Below, piece by piece: positions 1 to 12,900 of a DNA stretch of 64,000 nt. The stretch is from contig BQMF02000042.1 of NCBI GenBank assembly GCA_027922465.2, positions 248,001-312,000 of the forward strand. The letters are read 5' to 3'. The translations under genes were made by a program, and so were the position numbers. Under the pieces are notes generated by a model, which saw only the letters and a program-made list of their open reading frames with translations, did not search any database and was not told where the DNA came from. Position 1 is the stretch's first letter, and every line of letters starts with the position of its first letter. This stretch comes from Turritopsis dohrnii. Lineage: Eukaryota; Cnidaria; Hydrozoa; Anthoathecata; Oceaniidae.

Positions 1-1948
1 ATGTTTTCAATAAGTAATAGCAACTCGTTGTTTCAGTTCCCCAGTGGAATATAATAAGAAGTAATTAAGAGTTTGAAAAAGAGGCGAAACTTAGAGGCTA
101 AGCTATAACCCGATGTTTAAACAAAAATTTGGGAAGGTCTACTAAGAAAAAGAGTTATGCTGGCTCCAGCATCCTGATCGACGTTTCAAAAAGTGAGATT
201 TCTATTCAACAAATTATCTGGCAGTTTTTAAATGAGGTATGCACTAGAAAATTACTTGTGGGGGATGTGTGAATGATGTAAGTGAACCCACAGTTTTTGT
301 GCACAAAAAAAGCGGAGGTTTGTCTACATAGCTCATTATATTCGGTAAATGAAATATTTCACAAGATTTCAAAATATTTGATTTCTTTTTTCTTCTTCTA
401 TGATTGATTGTACACATAAAGTAAAAGGATCCTCGAGCACAGATGTTTTTGTTTTTTACTTCGAATTTTTTGATTAACATTGAAAGCCTACTTCCGATCA
501 CTGTTTATTGCAGTGCACATGCGAATTTGATCATGTGACTGACAAAATAACTGGAACGAGTATGTTATTTATTTGTTATGCTTTTCTCATCCATTCTTGT
601 TGGTTTAACACTTTCAAAACATTACAAAGGGTTTGTTTCTACTGTTAATCATATTAATGGATATATATGCATTTTCTCACGCAAGCTGAATAAACACGGG
701 CAAGACTAGTTGTATATTTCACTCTGAAATGTTCAACTTTGTTGTTATGATTTGGAAATGAAGCATAGGGAAGTTTTATTAAGATTTATTTTTAGAGTTT
801 GAGCTTATTATATTTAAGAAATATTTTTTATTTGGTATTTTCGCTATGACTTTTTCAGGTCTGTATAATATATTAACAAGCTAAAAAAAGCTTTACCTTT
901 TCACGATATTTCCGATAAAGAAAATTTCCATTCATAACTGGATGAAATTTATGTCATATTTTTTTGTAAGTTTTGATAATTCATTTATTCATAAAAATGG
1001 TTTAAGGGTCTTTCGAATTGGTCAATCTATCAAAAAAAAGGTTCTCTTGTTGACCATGACTTGTTGTCAAACAGGGCAAGTTCCAACATAGCAACGATCG
1101 ATCGATGGTGCTAAAGAAATCCCATTTTTTAAGAATGAAGTGATTCATTTTGTTTATTAAAACGCTTAAAGTGTCTATTTCAGCTAGTCAATTTGTGGCA
1201 ATGAATTGAGAATAATACAGGTTGTGGGCGTAAAGGTGGGGCGTCTTAGAAAACAAGAACCAGCAACGGGGCAGAAATGTTTTTAATGCTGCAAAAGTTA
1301 TGGAAAAAGGATGTTTGAAAGTATAATTGCAAGTTGCAAGTCAATTGCCAATTCTCTCAATTTAGGGAGAGAGTATCCGATCAACTTTCAGCCACTGTAT
1401 TCTGGTCACGCTGACCCAAGCAAACCTTGTTCGCACCACAATCTTGATGATGAACTGTATGGATGTAACCGATTATATTTATATGAAATCTAAAAAAAGA
1501 GTGTGTGAATAATCAACAAACCCTTGCAAAACCTCGAAATCGTAAAACCTGGTGTGAAGATGTCAGAGAACGAAGTTTTGTTGTAACACTGGCTGCTTTT
1601 ATTTTCCAAGTTTTCTTTATACTGGATTTGTGTTTGTTTTGTTTTTATGAGTTCACGATTTCACTAACTAACGTCGGTAATCAAACACATTTGGCAGCTA
1701 GCACACCGAATTGTTGTTATTTTTTACGAGAGAATCCAACTCAGTTCTTTGAACAAGTTCAATATAAAAACTATAATTGTTACATTGTCATTGGTTGATA
1801 TTTACTAATTCTCAGTCTTTGGAATGTTAAAACAGCCAATCGAATAACAGGTTGATTTTGCAAAGTAGATAAAATAAGTCGCAGCCAAATAAAGCGTAAA
1901 GATAGTAAATGTTATTGCTTTTCTAGCTGTAAATATTTCTTGGTAGCC
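1..1948. other. 5' flank of GPCR, no gene recognised
   Basis: AT-rich sequence with stop codons in all frames. Open stretches at 1311-1493 and 1505-1798 on the plus strand lie just upstream of the GPCR, but they show no recognisable domain and no clear splice sites. They could be 5' untranslated or chance ORFs. I see no repeat with clear ends here. Confidence 0.5.
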
Positions 1949-2912
1949 ATGTTGTCAAACCTCGATAGCATATGTGGAACTGAATCGATAATACGAGAAC
2001 TTTCGTTCGCTATCGGATCGCTTTCGATTGTTTTGGCGTTGTTGACCATTCCACTCAATGGGACCATCCTGATTGGTATATTTAAGTATCGGCATTTGTT
2101 ACATCGAAGTTTTTATCTGATCATAGCAAATATTGTTGCATCTGATCTACTGACAGGAACGGTCACAGCAATCTTGTCGGCAAGTTTCCACCTGAAAGAG
2201 GGATTTAATCTCCCCCCCTTCAAAACTGGAAACTCAAACACTGCATTACACTTTCTTCGTTACAAACGGCGTGTCAGTATTATCCATGGCTTTACTCAGT
2301 TTTGACAGACTTGGCGTTTTATTGAATCCATTCTATTATTACGACAAAATGACAAAACCAAGAATGATTTTGTTGATATTTTCCACTTGGTTTGTATCGA
2401 TTTTGTTAAGTGTTGTGTATTTCACAGTAGGCTACATTCGATATTTGGCGCTATTTTCATTAACGACCGTCGTATTTACGGCCGTAGTAATGATGGTAAC
2501 AATAACGTTATTCCACAGGAGAATGGGGCAGAGTAGAAAAGCGGAAACCGAAATGGTTAACCAAACTGCACATGCGCAGAACAGCCAAACAAAACAGAAG
2601 AGACGCACTCTGCATAACTTCACACGTATGGATCGACGAATCACGACCACGTGCTTGTTGATGCTCATCTTGTTCTTAGTGAACTACACTCCTGCTGTTG
2701 TCATAGTTACTTATATAAATTTGTGCGTCGAGTGTAGCTGTCGGTTCATACACATCATGCGAGACCTGGTGTTTTTATCCATCCTATCCAGTGGATTGTG
2801 GAGGGGCATCAACTTCATCGCTCGTTTGACAACAATCCAAGAAGCGGTGAAGTCTGTACCATTCCTTACCAAGAAAAGACACACGAATAGGTTTTATTTC
2901 AGTGGGATGTAA
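1949..2912 (+). pseudogene. Class A (rhodopsin-like) GPCR, frameshifted
   Basis: The product would be a seven-transmembrane receptor of the rhodopsin class in the plasma membrane; the ligand is unknown. The first frame starts at ATG 1949 and gives an N-terminus, TM1 and TM2 (a TIPLNGTILIGIF segment carries the TM1 Asn, and NIVASDLL the TM2 Asp). Homology then continues in another frame from about 2220: TM3 ends in SFDRL (the DRY position), followed by TM4, TM5, a basic third loop, TM6 with NYTP in place of CWxP, and TM7 with RGINFIARL in place of NPxxY. The frames are separated by one base around a run of seven C at 2212-2218, so one insertion or deletion there would restore the frame. There are no introns, as is usual for many such receptors. 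Either a young pseudogene or a homopolymer sequencing error explains it. The departures in TM6 and TM7 resemble divergent cnidarian orphan receptors. Confidence 0.75.
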
Positions 2913-3914
2913 ATATATTTAAAAAAATTCATTTTACTTTTACAATTAGTTTTGTCTTCATGTTCCACAAAATATTAAAGATAATGAACTATTTTATGTA
3001 GAGCTGAGGGTTGCACTAAGCTGATGTCAGTAGAAATTGAACATTTGAGAAATGATCTGGGAAGGAGCAGCTGTTTATTTATTATTAACAAAGCGCTCAA
3101 ACAAAGAAAAAAAAATAATTGGCTCTCCTGGTGGAGGTTATCTCACAAGAAAACCGCTGACTTTTTTCTTGACCTTATGATAATGTTCATATCTTTAAAG
3201 CATTATCAATACCATATGTCACCATGGCATCAAACCAAAATTCCGTAAAAAGTGCTTTCATGAGCAATCAACCATCTTACACCGTGTCTTCAAATGCGAG
3301 AACGGAGGGGAGATGTAAAAAATTGCGAATTTCTTCCAAGTTACTGATACAATTAAATTCGAAAAATATGAATACGTGCTGTTCTGTGTATCAACGAAAT
3401 AATAATTTACAAAAAAATAAGAAAATTACAAATATCAAAAATTTATTACGAAGTGAAATAAATAAAATTATCCATAAAGGTGGATTCACAAAAGACAAAT
3501 TCTCGAGTGAACTAACCGCTATATTTATCATCATCTATTCCACCACTAAAAATGTCGCCATTTACTGCAGTAAACAGACACTTATGCGCATGCACCGGAC
3601 CAAATTAGCTGCAAATTTGTTTAGTGCAAATCCCTCTTAAATCACGTCACAGTTTCTTTTTATTATTATTATTGAGATAAAAGGACTTCCAAAAAATATT
3701 TCTTTACAGTATTACCATAACCTTGTGAATAGCACTTACTAAACTTGATAAGACACAATGATTTGGTTCCACTTAAGGCGAGAATATTCGTAATTATGCG
3801 AGTGAGTACCTATCGTTCGAGGGTGGGTGGGGTGAATCCTTCATTAATACCAAAAAGTAATTACTAGAAAACCAAGACGACCAATCTTACTTAATACTGT
3901 AATGACGCCATTTT
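2913..3914. other. Intergenic, GPCR to DUF4139 gene
   Basis: No convincing gene. A 138-codon plus-strand ORF at 3224-3640 has low-complexity Asn/Lys-rich composition and no recognisable domain. The interval holds the downstream flanks of both neighbours, since the GPCR and the DUF4139 gene converge here. Confidence 0.45.
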
Positions 3915-6900
3915 TCAAGGATGTGCCTGCTTGTCCACTACCACACCTACAGGATTTTCCACTTGATATTTCAAATTCAAAGTCTGTGTCTTTGAAGGGG
4001 CTATCTCACAATTCCAATCGATCTTATTATCCATTGTGTGTAATGTCGCAATTCCGCTAGTGAGAACAGTCGGCTCATTGGCACTGCTCGATTTGGGGAA
4101 TTTAATGTCAGGATCCTGCAACGTCACCTATAGGAGATTCATAGAAATTAGTTCATGTCTTTAGTACCAACGAGAAAATTTGTTGAAAAATCACTGCGAA
4201 GGAGTACATTTCTATGGAAAGGCACACTTCATCGCATTGACTTTTTGATGGTTTTGCAAAATAGAAAACAACATAAGCAAACGAAAATACCTTAATCTTG
4301 TCGTTCAAAGACTTTGGACATTGATCAGTAACTTTTATCTTTATGGGAACTGCTTTAGTATTCTTGATTTCAATCTTTTGATGATAGCTGGTGACTGTAG
4401 TCTTTGAAAGCAATCCGGTTGTTTCTTGGTATTTCTTCAATGGTTTGTACGTAACCTTCACAGCAGGGTCAACGCCAAGAGCCATTTCGAATTCTTCCAT
4501 GGGACTTACAGCCGGCAACGAAGACTAGAAAATAAATGCCAAAGTCCACCATTTAAAATTTTCCGTCTGATTAGTTCATGTTATCCGAAAGTATAACAGT
4601 CATGAATCCAGTGAGCGAGTATAACAGTCATGAATCCAGTAAGACAAGATACAACACTTGAATAACAGTCATGAATCCAGTGAGACAAGATACAACACTT
4701 GAATAGACTCATTCATAGTAAAGTGGGAATTCATTTTACCATGATTATGCCTTTTTACTAATCACTTTTCAATTACTTTTATAGGTAAAGTACTTGGATG
4801 CTTTCATTAGTTAGCTTTAACCATACACACAATTTTTATTTTTATTTTTTTATAAGAATGGCGTTTTTGAGTTAAGCCTTGGTATTAGCTTTTTACATGA
4901 AAACAACCTGACGTATTCTTAGGTCATGGCAAACGTATACACTATAACAGCATGTTTACAAGAACATGAACAAAATCTACCGGTCTGAATTTTGAAGGAG
5001 ATGATATAGGATATTTTTAAGTGAACGCAAATTTTTCAGGATGATCTTACTGAATGCTTAACCGAGAGGAGTGATTCGTACTGTTGCAGTCGCTGAGGTG
5101 ATTCGTTTGGCAATTGAAGCGACGACCTCTCAAACAGGAAGCGGGCACCCTACCAAAGGATACCATGGGTATCACTTCTTTTCACATAAACAAAGCAGAT
5201 CAAGAACGATGAGGACGAAACAAACATGATTTAAACGCACTGAGGCAATGGGATAAACAGGAATTAATAAAAAATGAGACGCCAAATTTGCGCATGGCAA
5301 TGTGGAAAATCCCTAATTGTTCAATTTTTACAAGAGATATAAAAACATAACGGTATACCTTGGTCAGGAAATTGTTATCAAGAAATACGTTTGCATCGCC
5401 AGCCAACATTGCATAGTTCGATTCATTCGTGGTTCTAATCTTCAAGAAGGCGTGTGACGCGACTTTTGGAATAGTTATGTATTCGAACTGTGGTGAAAAG
5501 TCAAGTTGACATATGGATACTTTATGACCGCTACCATCAGATTGTATGGTTGCCCGTCGAGAAATCTCAAAACTGGTGCTTGTCAGACCTTCCTTCGCCT
5601 AGAGGAATAGCAAAGTTAACTGTAAGACTTGTTAGGAAATTAATCAACATAAGCACTTATAAAGAAATTTAAAGGGTTGGCAATTACGAGTGTCCTTCAA
5701 AAACACCAGTAGATCTTCTTATACACATTTCACGAATTCATGTTCAATGTCGTGCTATCATGTCCATTATAAACCTTGTTGCTTTGACAGCATCGACGAC
5801 TTTAATAAAATTATATTTTCCTTTCGCAATTTTGTTGAGGAACATATAATCATATCATAAGATATTTACAAGGAATGATGTATCCATAATGGAACAAGAT
5901 GCCCTACCGGGCAGAAGGATTTCTGCAAGCTTTGCTGCTGAAAATGCCACAAAAATGCAACACTAGCACACTAGTCCTGCAAAACTAAGACAGTCACATC
6001 ATTCAGCTCGAGAAGCATCAGCATTAAATAAACAAAAATATTAATGCGACTGACAATGTTCGTCAAGAAAGTCAGCCTACCATAACATAAAAAAGGGGCT
6101 TTTCTTTATGCTATCGCGGAGATCATTTATGAAGATCTGTTTTTTTGTACGAATAAGCTGAATGATTGTTACTGGATATTTGCCATCCACGTACTCCAAA
6201 AAAGTGCATCGACGCAATACGAAACTTTAATTTAACCACATTAAATATAACGAATCCTATAAAAAGATTGTGCATACTGGCGGTAACCAACATATCGTTT
6301 GGGCAGCACAAACTAATATATAAAGTTTCTATATTGATCTCCTCAGAATGAAAAATATAAATATCACAATAATAATTACTTAGAAATTAAAGCTCATATC
6401 TAATCTAAAATTTAAAAAAAAATACAACATACGTAGGGAGGAGAAAAGAGATAAGCTGATATAGCCAGAATACATCCAAAAATTGCTACTAAATATAGTA
6501 TAAATAGCTGTATAAAGTGCATATGTTGGTGATGTTGGGGAGGAGCTGAAAGGAAGCTAAGCTGAGCTTTAAAAATCCAAAAGCCTCTAAAAATTGACTT
6601 CAAACATGCATACACATACAAAATACACGAAGGTCTTTCATATTTAAAAAGGCTTGGAGCAAAAATAAAACAAGAAATACCTTTTCTGCCACACACCATG
6701 CATGTATTGGTACTGTTTTCATATTTTAAACTTCAAGAAAACTTCTTTCAAAAAACAGAATAACCACACTGTAATTTAATTTTGTGAACATGACAGTAAT
6801 GCAATTCTTTATATAAAATTATAAGCTGTATTAACTTCTTTTAAAGCCATATATCCATCAAAGAAACTTTTAGCAAACTACACACGTTCTTTCGCTGCCA

Positions 6901-9900
6901 TTTTTAAAACGTTTTGTGGACGATCACATGGCATGGCGAAAATCAGCCAATAAACTATCGCTATTTAAGTGGAGGTGGCTAAATTAGCACCCTTTCGTAG
7001 AAATCGGGCATTATGCACCAATCACGATTGAGACGGCTTTTTTATGAACCAATGAAAATTAAGAAACAAAAATGCGTAGGTTTGGACAGTAAGATGAAAA
7101 AACAGAACAAGATGCCCTACCGGGCAGAAGGATTTCTGCAAGCTTTGCTGCTGAAAATGCCACAAAAATGCAACACTAGCACACTAGTCCTGCAAAACTA
7201 AGACAGTCACATCATTCAGCTCAAGAGGCATCAGCATTAAATAAACAAAAATATTGATACGACTGACAATGTTCGTCAAGAAAGTCAGCCTACCATAACA
7301 TAAAAAAGGGGCTTTTCTTTATGCTATCGCGGAGATCATTTATGAAGATCTGTTTTTTGTACGAATAAGCTGAATGATTGTTACTGGATATTTGCCACAC
7401 ACGTACTCCAAAAAAGTGCATCAACACAATACGAAACTTTAATTTAACCACATTAAATATAATGAATCCTATAAAAAGATTGTGTATACTGGCGGTAACC
7501 AACATATCGTTTGGGCAGCACAAACTAATATATAAAGTTTCTATATTGATGTCCTCAGAATGAAAAATATAAATATCACAATAATAATTACTTAGAAATT
7601 AAAGCTCATATCTAATCTAAAAGTTAAAAAGGATACAACATACGTAGGGAGAAAAGAGATAAGCTGATATAGCCAGAATACATCCAAAAATTGCTACTAA
7701 ATATAGTATAAATAGCTGTATAAAGTGCATATGTTGGTGATGTTGTTGGGGAGGAGCTGAAAGGAAGCTAAGCTGAGCTTTAAAAATCCAAAAGCTTCTA
7801 AAAATTGACTTCAACCATGCATACACATACAAAATACACGAAGGTCTTTCATATTTAAAAAGGCTTGGAGCAAAAATAAAACAAGAAATACCTTTTCTTC
7901 CACACACCATGGCACTGTTTTCATATTTTAAACTTCAAGAAAACTTCTTTCAAAAAACAGAATAACCACACTGTAATTTAATTTTGTGAACATGATAAGT
8001 TCCCAACAGTAATGCAATTCTTTACATAAAATTATAAGCTGTATTAACTTCTTTTAAAGCCATATTTCCATCAAAGAAACTTTTAGCAAACTACACACGT
8101 TCTTTCGCTGCCATTTTAAAAACGTTTTGTGGACGATCACATGGCATGGCGAAAATCAGCCAATAAACTGTCGCTATTTAAGTGGAGGTGGCTAAATTAG
8201 CACCCTTTCGTAGAAATCGGGCATTATGCACCAATCACGATTGAGACGGCTTTTTTATGAACCAATTAAATTCGAGAAACAAATATGCGCCGGTTTGGAC
8301 AGTAAGATGAAAAAAAAAAAACAGAAAAACACGGACGATCGTAAAGTATTTCTTGCTTACGCAGAAATCCAAAAACACGGACGATCGTAAAGTATTTCTT
8401 GCTTACGCAGAAATCCAAAAATACACTGGACTGCGACAACTAACATGGATACGTAAGACGTGTATTAAAATTGAAAATTCGTCTAATGAATATCTAATGA
8501 GTTGAAAGCTAAAGCGACAACAAGTGGTTACCATAGCAACTGGTAGTGAACTTTCCTCATAAAAGCCATAAGAATCTTCAATCGTAGGGTCATAATGTGA
8601 GGCGCCGCGTGGAAGAGCCGAGATCATCATTTTTGGAAAACTGGTTCTGTTTCGAAAGAGAAGCAAAGGAAATGTCAAATGGTTAATGGTAATACATAAT
8701 ACTACCATTGGTTTGGAAACTTCTAGAGCAAGAAAATTAAATCTCAAATATTTGAATAAAACGAAAATGAGCTCCCAAGGGAAATGACCTCACAACAAAA
8801 TCTTTACAGAAAATTTACAGGAACTTCTAATAGTGGTAATTCATCGAGAATTTTGAACAGAGCTCATATATGGAGTATAGTCGACACCGAAAAAGATAAA
8901 ATTGGTTAACATTAGCGAAGTCTGGCCTATTGCCGAAATAATGCGAAAAACTAGTTGCATCTGAAACCTGTACTAGTTGCCAAAATAAATCCACTCAGAA
9001 TTAATAACTTGATCGAAGAAGTTAGGAAATAATTCCATGTACTTCAATAAATTAGGGTTCATTCGAAGTGTTTCGCAGTTTTTTCAGACCCTTACAGACA
9101 CACCTTTTTCAACAGTTTGATGTACAGCAGGAGAGCCACTTATTCGAGTGGAAAGGAAAAAAAAATTAGTGCAAAATGACTACTGGGAAAATTAGTTCTA
9201 TGACTAGTAAGAAAAAACAGCCTGGCAAAAGTCTCCCGGTTTAATTGCCAACGAAAAGAATCTGTTATATCAGTTACACACATCGGAACATAAGGCTGTT
9301 TGACACTGTTGTCCGTAAAACTAGAACTTCTATACACTGTTGCACATAAAACTAGAACTTCTATACAAAACTGATTGAAGATGGGAGGCCTGTCGAGAAA
9401 AGTTCACTTGTTACATGTTACTTAATGATAAATACTTGGAGCTATACGAACAATATTTACAATAACAAAATGCATATGTTCAGCAATGACCTAAATTTGA
9501 GAATTTGAAGATGTGCGTAACAAATGAGTACCTCTGCAACTGGCAGAGAGGCCTCCTCATCTTCCGACCCGCTACTATAGTGACCAAAATCACCCATATC
9601 ATCCAAACCACAAGCCTTTAAATTATTTCTCTCATAACCCATCTTTTTATGCTTTCTGAAGGAAAAGCCTCCCCTAAAAATATCCAAAATATAAATTAAG
9701 TCTCTTGAACTACTGCCATTTTTCAGATTTTAACGAAAAGTTAAAGACACAATAACTATTGTTTTGTTTACTGTATCAACTCAAAGTGCAGTTTAAAGAC
9801 CAATGGTAGAAATGCTTATTTCCCAGGTTGTTCCAGTTTTTTGGAATTCCCAGAACTGTTTCCGACAGATGAGAATGTACTGTGAATTGTTTTTATTTAT

Positions 9901-12900
9901 TTATTTATTTATTTATTTATTTTTTGCAGATGAGGTTTCATCAAATGTTCTATTGTCGTACTTAACGTTAGTGTCAAAACCTTTATCAGGGTCTAATCTA
10001 AAATGGCAGGGCAGCATCCGTTGGAAGGGAAAAGGGCACATTATGAACATCCAAAGCGTTTTTGAAGTGAAACAAATTTAAAAAAAAACAAATTTATAAA
10101 AAACAAAAACGACGCTCTTTCGGCCTAGATTAGACCCTGTTGTTTATCATATCTTGCGATTGTAAAAAAAGGAATTCACAAGCTAATAATTTTATTTTAT
10201 ATGAAAGCACTGTTTCAAACTGTCCTCAATATTTTATTCTAACCTTTTGGCCAAATACAAAGTTCATCTTAATAAAAGTTAATACAATATTTGAAAAGTT
10301 GTATATATACGTTATCCAAGAAATATTTTCCTTGTCACCTAACAATTTGCATTTATGTACAAACATAATCGTGAAACTTGACAGTAAAATACAAAAATAT
10401 CATATCAGCCAAACCTTTTTCGGAATTTGGCATAAATTGGAGTATGTATCTTTAGATATTCAAGTGGTAGGTCTGGAGGGCTACCTCCAACACTAGGTAA
10501 AGCTGTACTTAAAGACAGTTTTGCATCATTCCAATCTTCACCAGTACTTTGGCTGATGGTTGCAAAATACAGAATCTATGAGTAAATTTAAAATATTTGT
10601 GAGAAAATCTACAGTTTTTTAAGCAGGAAATTTTATGTTTAAAGTAATATTCTTTGTTATAATGGTATATTTTCTTTGAAATAATAATATAAATGTCTTA
10701 ATTCTACATAATTTCAAACCAGATTGTCTACTTAAACATACTTTCACCAAAACAGCATATACTATTCCATGATCATGAATGATATGTTGGTATGAATTAC
10801 TTTAAAACCCAAAGTGCTTGCACCTTAAAAATCTACAGTATACATTCCTGAAGGAGACCGACATCTGAAACAGTTCACTGAGAAACAAGCCTCTATGCAA
10901 TAAAATGGTCTCACCTGTACTGAACTGTCTTTATTAAAAGCCCGAACATCATACAAGGGAGTCCAGCTAGCATGCGATACGACATAAGATAACAGTAGCT
11001 TCACCTTGCCATTCTTTTCAACATCAAGAAGCACAGAAACATTTCTGGAAAAACGTATGCATATATTACCAAGGGAAAAAATCAAGCAAGTTTTTTGTAT
11101 TAGAAAATTGTGCGTCATCGGATACTTTTCAACCACTGACCTTGCTTTTTTTACATCTTTGGCACCAGGGTTCAACTTTTTCAAATTTTCATTCAAAACA
11201 GCTATTTCTTGTGTTTTCAATTGAACAGCTTCTTTCAAATTGAATACGTTTTCAGAAATATCTTCACTCTTTTGTCGATATGAATCAAGTAATGACACAA
11301 AATTTTCAACATTTGTCGGTGCGACTATTTCAGAAACTTTGTCTGTTTTGTCCTAAATGTAAGAATTTGTGTATTGACCTAAAACATATCCACCACTCAC
11401 ATCTGTTGTCATTACTGGGTTCACATTATTTACATTTTTTTATAAGATACAATCTGACCTAAAGTTGGCTGTTCTAATTTTTTGAGCCTTTTTCAACCTG
11501 AATAGTTCTTATTTTGTTCTCCGCTTTAAGAACACAGTTTCAATTTTCAGCCTCATTTTGTTCTTATTTATGGAACTTCCAGTAAAATAAAAATAAATCT
11601 TTTTTAAAAACAACTGGTAAAAAGTATGGCTGTTGTTCGGTAATGACCCATTCACAGTGAAAAAAAGAACTCAATCAACTTCTAAACCATTTACCAGTGA
11701 GAGAATTCACACCATGAATTGCTCTTATTTTACAAGAAAATTGAGGTTCAGGCTGTTCTTAATTTTTGAGACAATGATTTGAGCCTCAGGTTGTTCTTAT
11801 TTTCTTCTTATTTTTTGACCAAATCTGAGGCTCATGTTCTTATAAAAAAACGCATGTATTTACTGTACATTTTACTTCAGTTCAAACAAATTTAATAAAT
11901 AATTAGTTTTATTACAAGTATATTATAGTATAATATATACTTGTATACTTGTATATATACTAGCTTTTTCATTGACTATGTATGAAAACTAACAACATTT
12001 AGATTTATGCAACCTCAAGTGTGAATACAATTCAAGCCTTCATCCCTCTGACATTGGTCATGATCTAGAGTTTATATACTGTATATACTCCAAAACTTTA
12101 ATCAAAGAAACAAAATTGGAGATAAAATTTTTCTCAAACTCTAAAAGTGAATGGTTGTCAAAGATTCTTACACGAGAAACACAACTTGCAAAATTTTCCA
12201 GCAAGTTTCTTTCCCTTTCAACAATCGCAATCTTGTCTTCACATTTCAACTTATCAGCTTTTAATAATTCAATACTCTGTCGAATTTTTTCAGCCTCGGT
12301 TGCAGTTTTACTCTCTTCTTCCTCATTAACCTTTGTCAATATAGACTTTTCTTGGTAACCAACTTCTATGATTGTGGCACTTCCAAAACATTTGACCCTA
12401 AATTGACATCAAAGACTGAGTTTAATGTGAGGAAATGCATTCATGGAGCTTTTAGCAGTAAATTAATAATCAAAAGGGTTCATCAAAATTTGTGCAGTAC
12501 ATGTATACAAAAGGAACTTAACAATGATCACACTACCTTAACAGCCAAAACTTAGTCGGCCCTAAGTGACTAAATTTTGGCTTGGTCACTAAAATTAGGG
12601 CCAACTAAAAATTTAGGCTGCCTAAAATTTGGGCTGACTAAAAATTTGGGCTGACTAAAAATTTGGGCCAAAAATTATAATTAAGCCTATAATACACTTT
12701 TCATATCGGTATTACTTTAACAAAGAATTTACAAAATATGTAATTGTTGAATAGAGCCTAATCTAAAGGTTTTTGTAATTTCATAATTTACATTTCCGCC
12801 AAAAAAATGCCCTGTTCGTAATATCCTATTTTTGGGCCCCCAGCTTCAGCCAAAGGGTCCTTAGAAATAGCCTTTGTCCGTTCGTCCGTTCGTCCATTCG

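Noticed and set aside
3224..3640. 138-codon plus-strand ORF
   Set aside because: Low-complexity Asn/Lys-rich sequence without domain or splice context.
6123..7910. Repeated ORFs as duplicated genes
   Set aside because: They recur only because the 1.2 kb intronic unit is duplicated; overlapping frames on both strands and no domain.
10140..10496. 118-codon plus-strand ORF
   Set aside because: Overlaps a supported DUF4139 exon on the opposite strand; no domain.
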